Below are positions 14,718-15,869 of a stretch of DNA of 15,869 bases, in pieces. The DNA comes from Chloroflexota bacterium (GTDB lineage Bacteria > Chloroflexota > Anaerolineae > Anaerolineales > Villigracilaceae). The translations under genes were made by a program, and so were the position numbers. Under the pieces are notes generated by a model. That model was given only the letters and a program-made list of their open reading frames with translations, had not been told where the DNA came from and did no database searches. Location of the stretch: NCBI GenBank assembly GCA_016191985.1, contig JACPVB010000059.1, forward strand, positions 1-15,869, read 5' to 3'. How positions within the stretch are numbered: the stretch's first letter is position 1; each line of letters begins with the position of its first letter.

Positions 14718-15383
14718 ATTAAACGAAAAACTCCACGGGCCTTTCACCGCATAGAACTCATCGCTGTATACAATCTGCTCGGCTTGTTCCTGCGTCATCT
14801 CCGGCGGAATGCTGAGGATCTGCATGGTGAGCAGGCCATTCACATCCACGCAATCCAACACAATGCCGATGCCGCGTTCAAGCATGGCTTGCTGAATTTT
14901 TGGCATATACACAGAACAATATTCGCCTTCGCGCGGAGTGGCCGCAATCGAATCGATCACGATGGTGGCATTCGTCAGATCGGCATCGGGCGGGACAACA
15001 AAGGTCAATGTGTCGCAGCGAAAACCCGCCTGGCCTCCAACGGGTTCCTGCAAACTCACCAGCGTTGTGCCGTATTCCTGCAAAACTGTTCCGCCGTAAT
15101 TTAAACTCGCCGACCAGATCGACCAGTCGGAAGTATCGGGCAGGGTAAAACAAACATCTGCGTTCACATTTTTTCCCTCCACCGATGCGCGTTCCATGCG
15201 GACTTCAAATCCGTTTGCCGTTTGATTCGGAGCGGCCAACTCCGCCTGCGCACTCGGATACGAGGCAGGGTCAATGTAGGGTGTGGCGCTTGCAAGAATT
15301 TGTGGCAGCACAACGGCCGGTTCCTGCGCGGCGGGCGCACAGGCAGTGATAAATACCAGCAACAATGGGATTAACTTCTTCAT
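14706..15383 (-). CDS. Putative secreted lipoprotein of unknown function
   Basis: 225 residues that I do not recognise as a known family. The N-terminus MKKLIPLLLVFITAC is a lipoprotein signal peptide: basic start, hydrophobic core and lipobox ITAC with the lipidated cysteine at residue 15. The mature part starts with a proline/alanine-rich linker and then appears largely beta-stranded, with about four further cysteines. It should be anchored on the outer face of the membrane. ATG 15383 has AAGGAG (complement 15394-15399) 10 nt upstream. The gene starts 21 bp after the stop of the epimerase gene, so the two are likely co-transcribed, and it is followed by an intrinsic terminator in the tyrS leader region. 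Function cannot be inferred from the neighbours. Confidence 0.85.
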   Translation of the reverse strand: MKKLIPLLLVFITACAPAAQEPAVVLPQILASATPYIDPASYPSAQAELAAPNQTANGFEVRMERASVEGKNVNADVCFTLPDTSDWSIWSASLNYGGTVLQEYGTTLVSLQEPVGGQAGFRCDTLTFVVPPDADLTNATIVIDSIAATPREGEYCSVYMPKIQQAMLERGIGIVLDCVDVNGLLTMQILSIPPEMTQEQAEQIVYSDEFYAVKGPWSFSFNLSQ

Positions 15384-15404
15384 GGATTTTTTTCTCCTTA
15401 AATA

Positions 15405-15869
15405 TTAACCTAACAGATCGGCCAGCGCTTCGCGCGGACCTGGAAACTGGAACCGGTACCCAGACTCGGTCAGCCGTTTGGGCTGGGAAAACCGACCTTC
15501 CAAAATCAAGACGCTCATTTCCCCTAAAAGGGTCCGCAACAAGAAGGCTGGAGTTGGGAACCAATAGGGGCGGTGCATCACTTTTGCAAGAATGCGGTTA
15601 AATTCCGTGTTGGATGTGGGCGTGGGCGCAACCAGATTATACACATCACGCGCATTTTCGTTTGCGATCAAATGCCGCACTCCCCCAACCCAGTCGTTGA
15701 TGTGGATCCACGGTACGGCATGTTTACCGGAGCCAAGCGGACCGCCAACAAATAATTTGACGGGAAGCGCCATCAGCGAGAATAAGCCGCCCGCTTTGGC
15801 AAGCACAGGCGCCGAGCGAATCACAACGCGGCGCACGCCCAATTCTTCAACAGACTCGGTCGCGGCCTC
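15405..15869 (-). CDS. TIGR01777-family NAD-dependent epimerase/dehydratase-like protein, C-terminal part
   Basis: The open frame runs to the right window edge without a start, so this is the C-terminal 154 residues of a longer protein (about 300 in the family). The segments GGPLGSGKHAVPWIHINDWVG, NLVAPTPTSNTEFNRILAKV, RPYWFPTPAFLLRTLLGEM and the final SGYRFQFP...EALADLL are the hallmarks of the TIGR01777 SDR-type proteins with a C-terminal DUF1731 segment (E. coli YfcH relatives). The N-terminal Rossmann NAD(P)-binding glycine motif and the YxxxK region lie outside the window. Substrate and physiological role of the family are not established. A TTG at 15842 could be misread as a start, but the frame is clearly coding upstream of it. 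It is followed after 21 bp by the lipoprotein gene. Confidence 0.9.
   Translation of the reverse strand, partial: EAATESVEELGVRRVVIRSAPVLAKAGGLFSLMALPVKLFVGGPLGSGKHAVPWIHINDWVGGVRHLIANENARDVYNLVAPTPTSNTEFNRILAKVMHRPYWFPTPAFLLRTLLGEMSVLILEGRFSQPKRLTESGYRFQFPGPREALADLLG

Noticed and set aside
1..15869. CRISPR array, insertion sequence or prophage genes
   Set aside because: No direct-repeat/spacer array and no transposase, integrase or phage gene was seen.

Overview
The window looks like chromosomal DNA of a bacterium from Chloroflexota, most likely an Anaerolineae-type lineage. The inference rests on the Gram-positive-type S12 with its internal insertion, the style of the EF-G and RpoB sequences, and a very large multi-PAS/multi-GAF HD-GYP sensor. 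It is moderately confident; no 16S gene is present to settle it. No intergenic gap exceeds about 210 bases.

Layout. Positions 1-5872 (minus strand) hold the transcription/translation core: rpoB, then rpsL, rpsG and the 5' part of fusA, which runs off the left edge. rpoC, which normally follows rpoB, is missing here. rpoB and rpsL each have their own near-consensus promoter, and the rpsL transcript has a leader of about 145 nt with two hairpins. Positions 6022-6420 (plus strand) hold a compact tRNA operon, Phe(GAA)-Gly(GCC)-Cys(GCA), divergent from rpoB, with a strong promoter and an intrinsic terminator. Positions 6530-13168 (plus) are one 2212-residue gene: two membrane helices, six PAS and seven GAF domains, and a C-terminal HD-GYP phosphodiesterase with an intact metal site. 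A convergent intergenic region (13169-13304) holds a bidirectional terminator, whose 5' arm is inside the coding region, and a 109-bp nested inverted-repeat element. The right end (minus strand) holds the C-terminal part of a TIGR01777-type epimerase, a small lipoprotein gene that follows it closely, and tyrS with a structured leader.

How it fits together. Most genes are translation/transcription housekeeping; the giant protein is a stand-alone c-di-GMP signalling gene bounded by terminators on both sides. The items most worth a second look are: a ~125-residue insertion in RpoB built around three tandem 25-residue repeats; the uncoupling of rpoB from rpoC; the rpsL leader and its overlapping ATG/GTG start; the 109-bp structured element at 13193-13301; the attenuator-like tyrS leader; and the 163-residue-period GAF duplication in the giant sensor.
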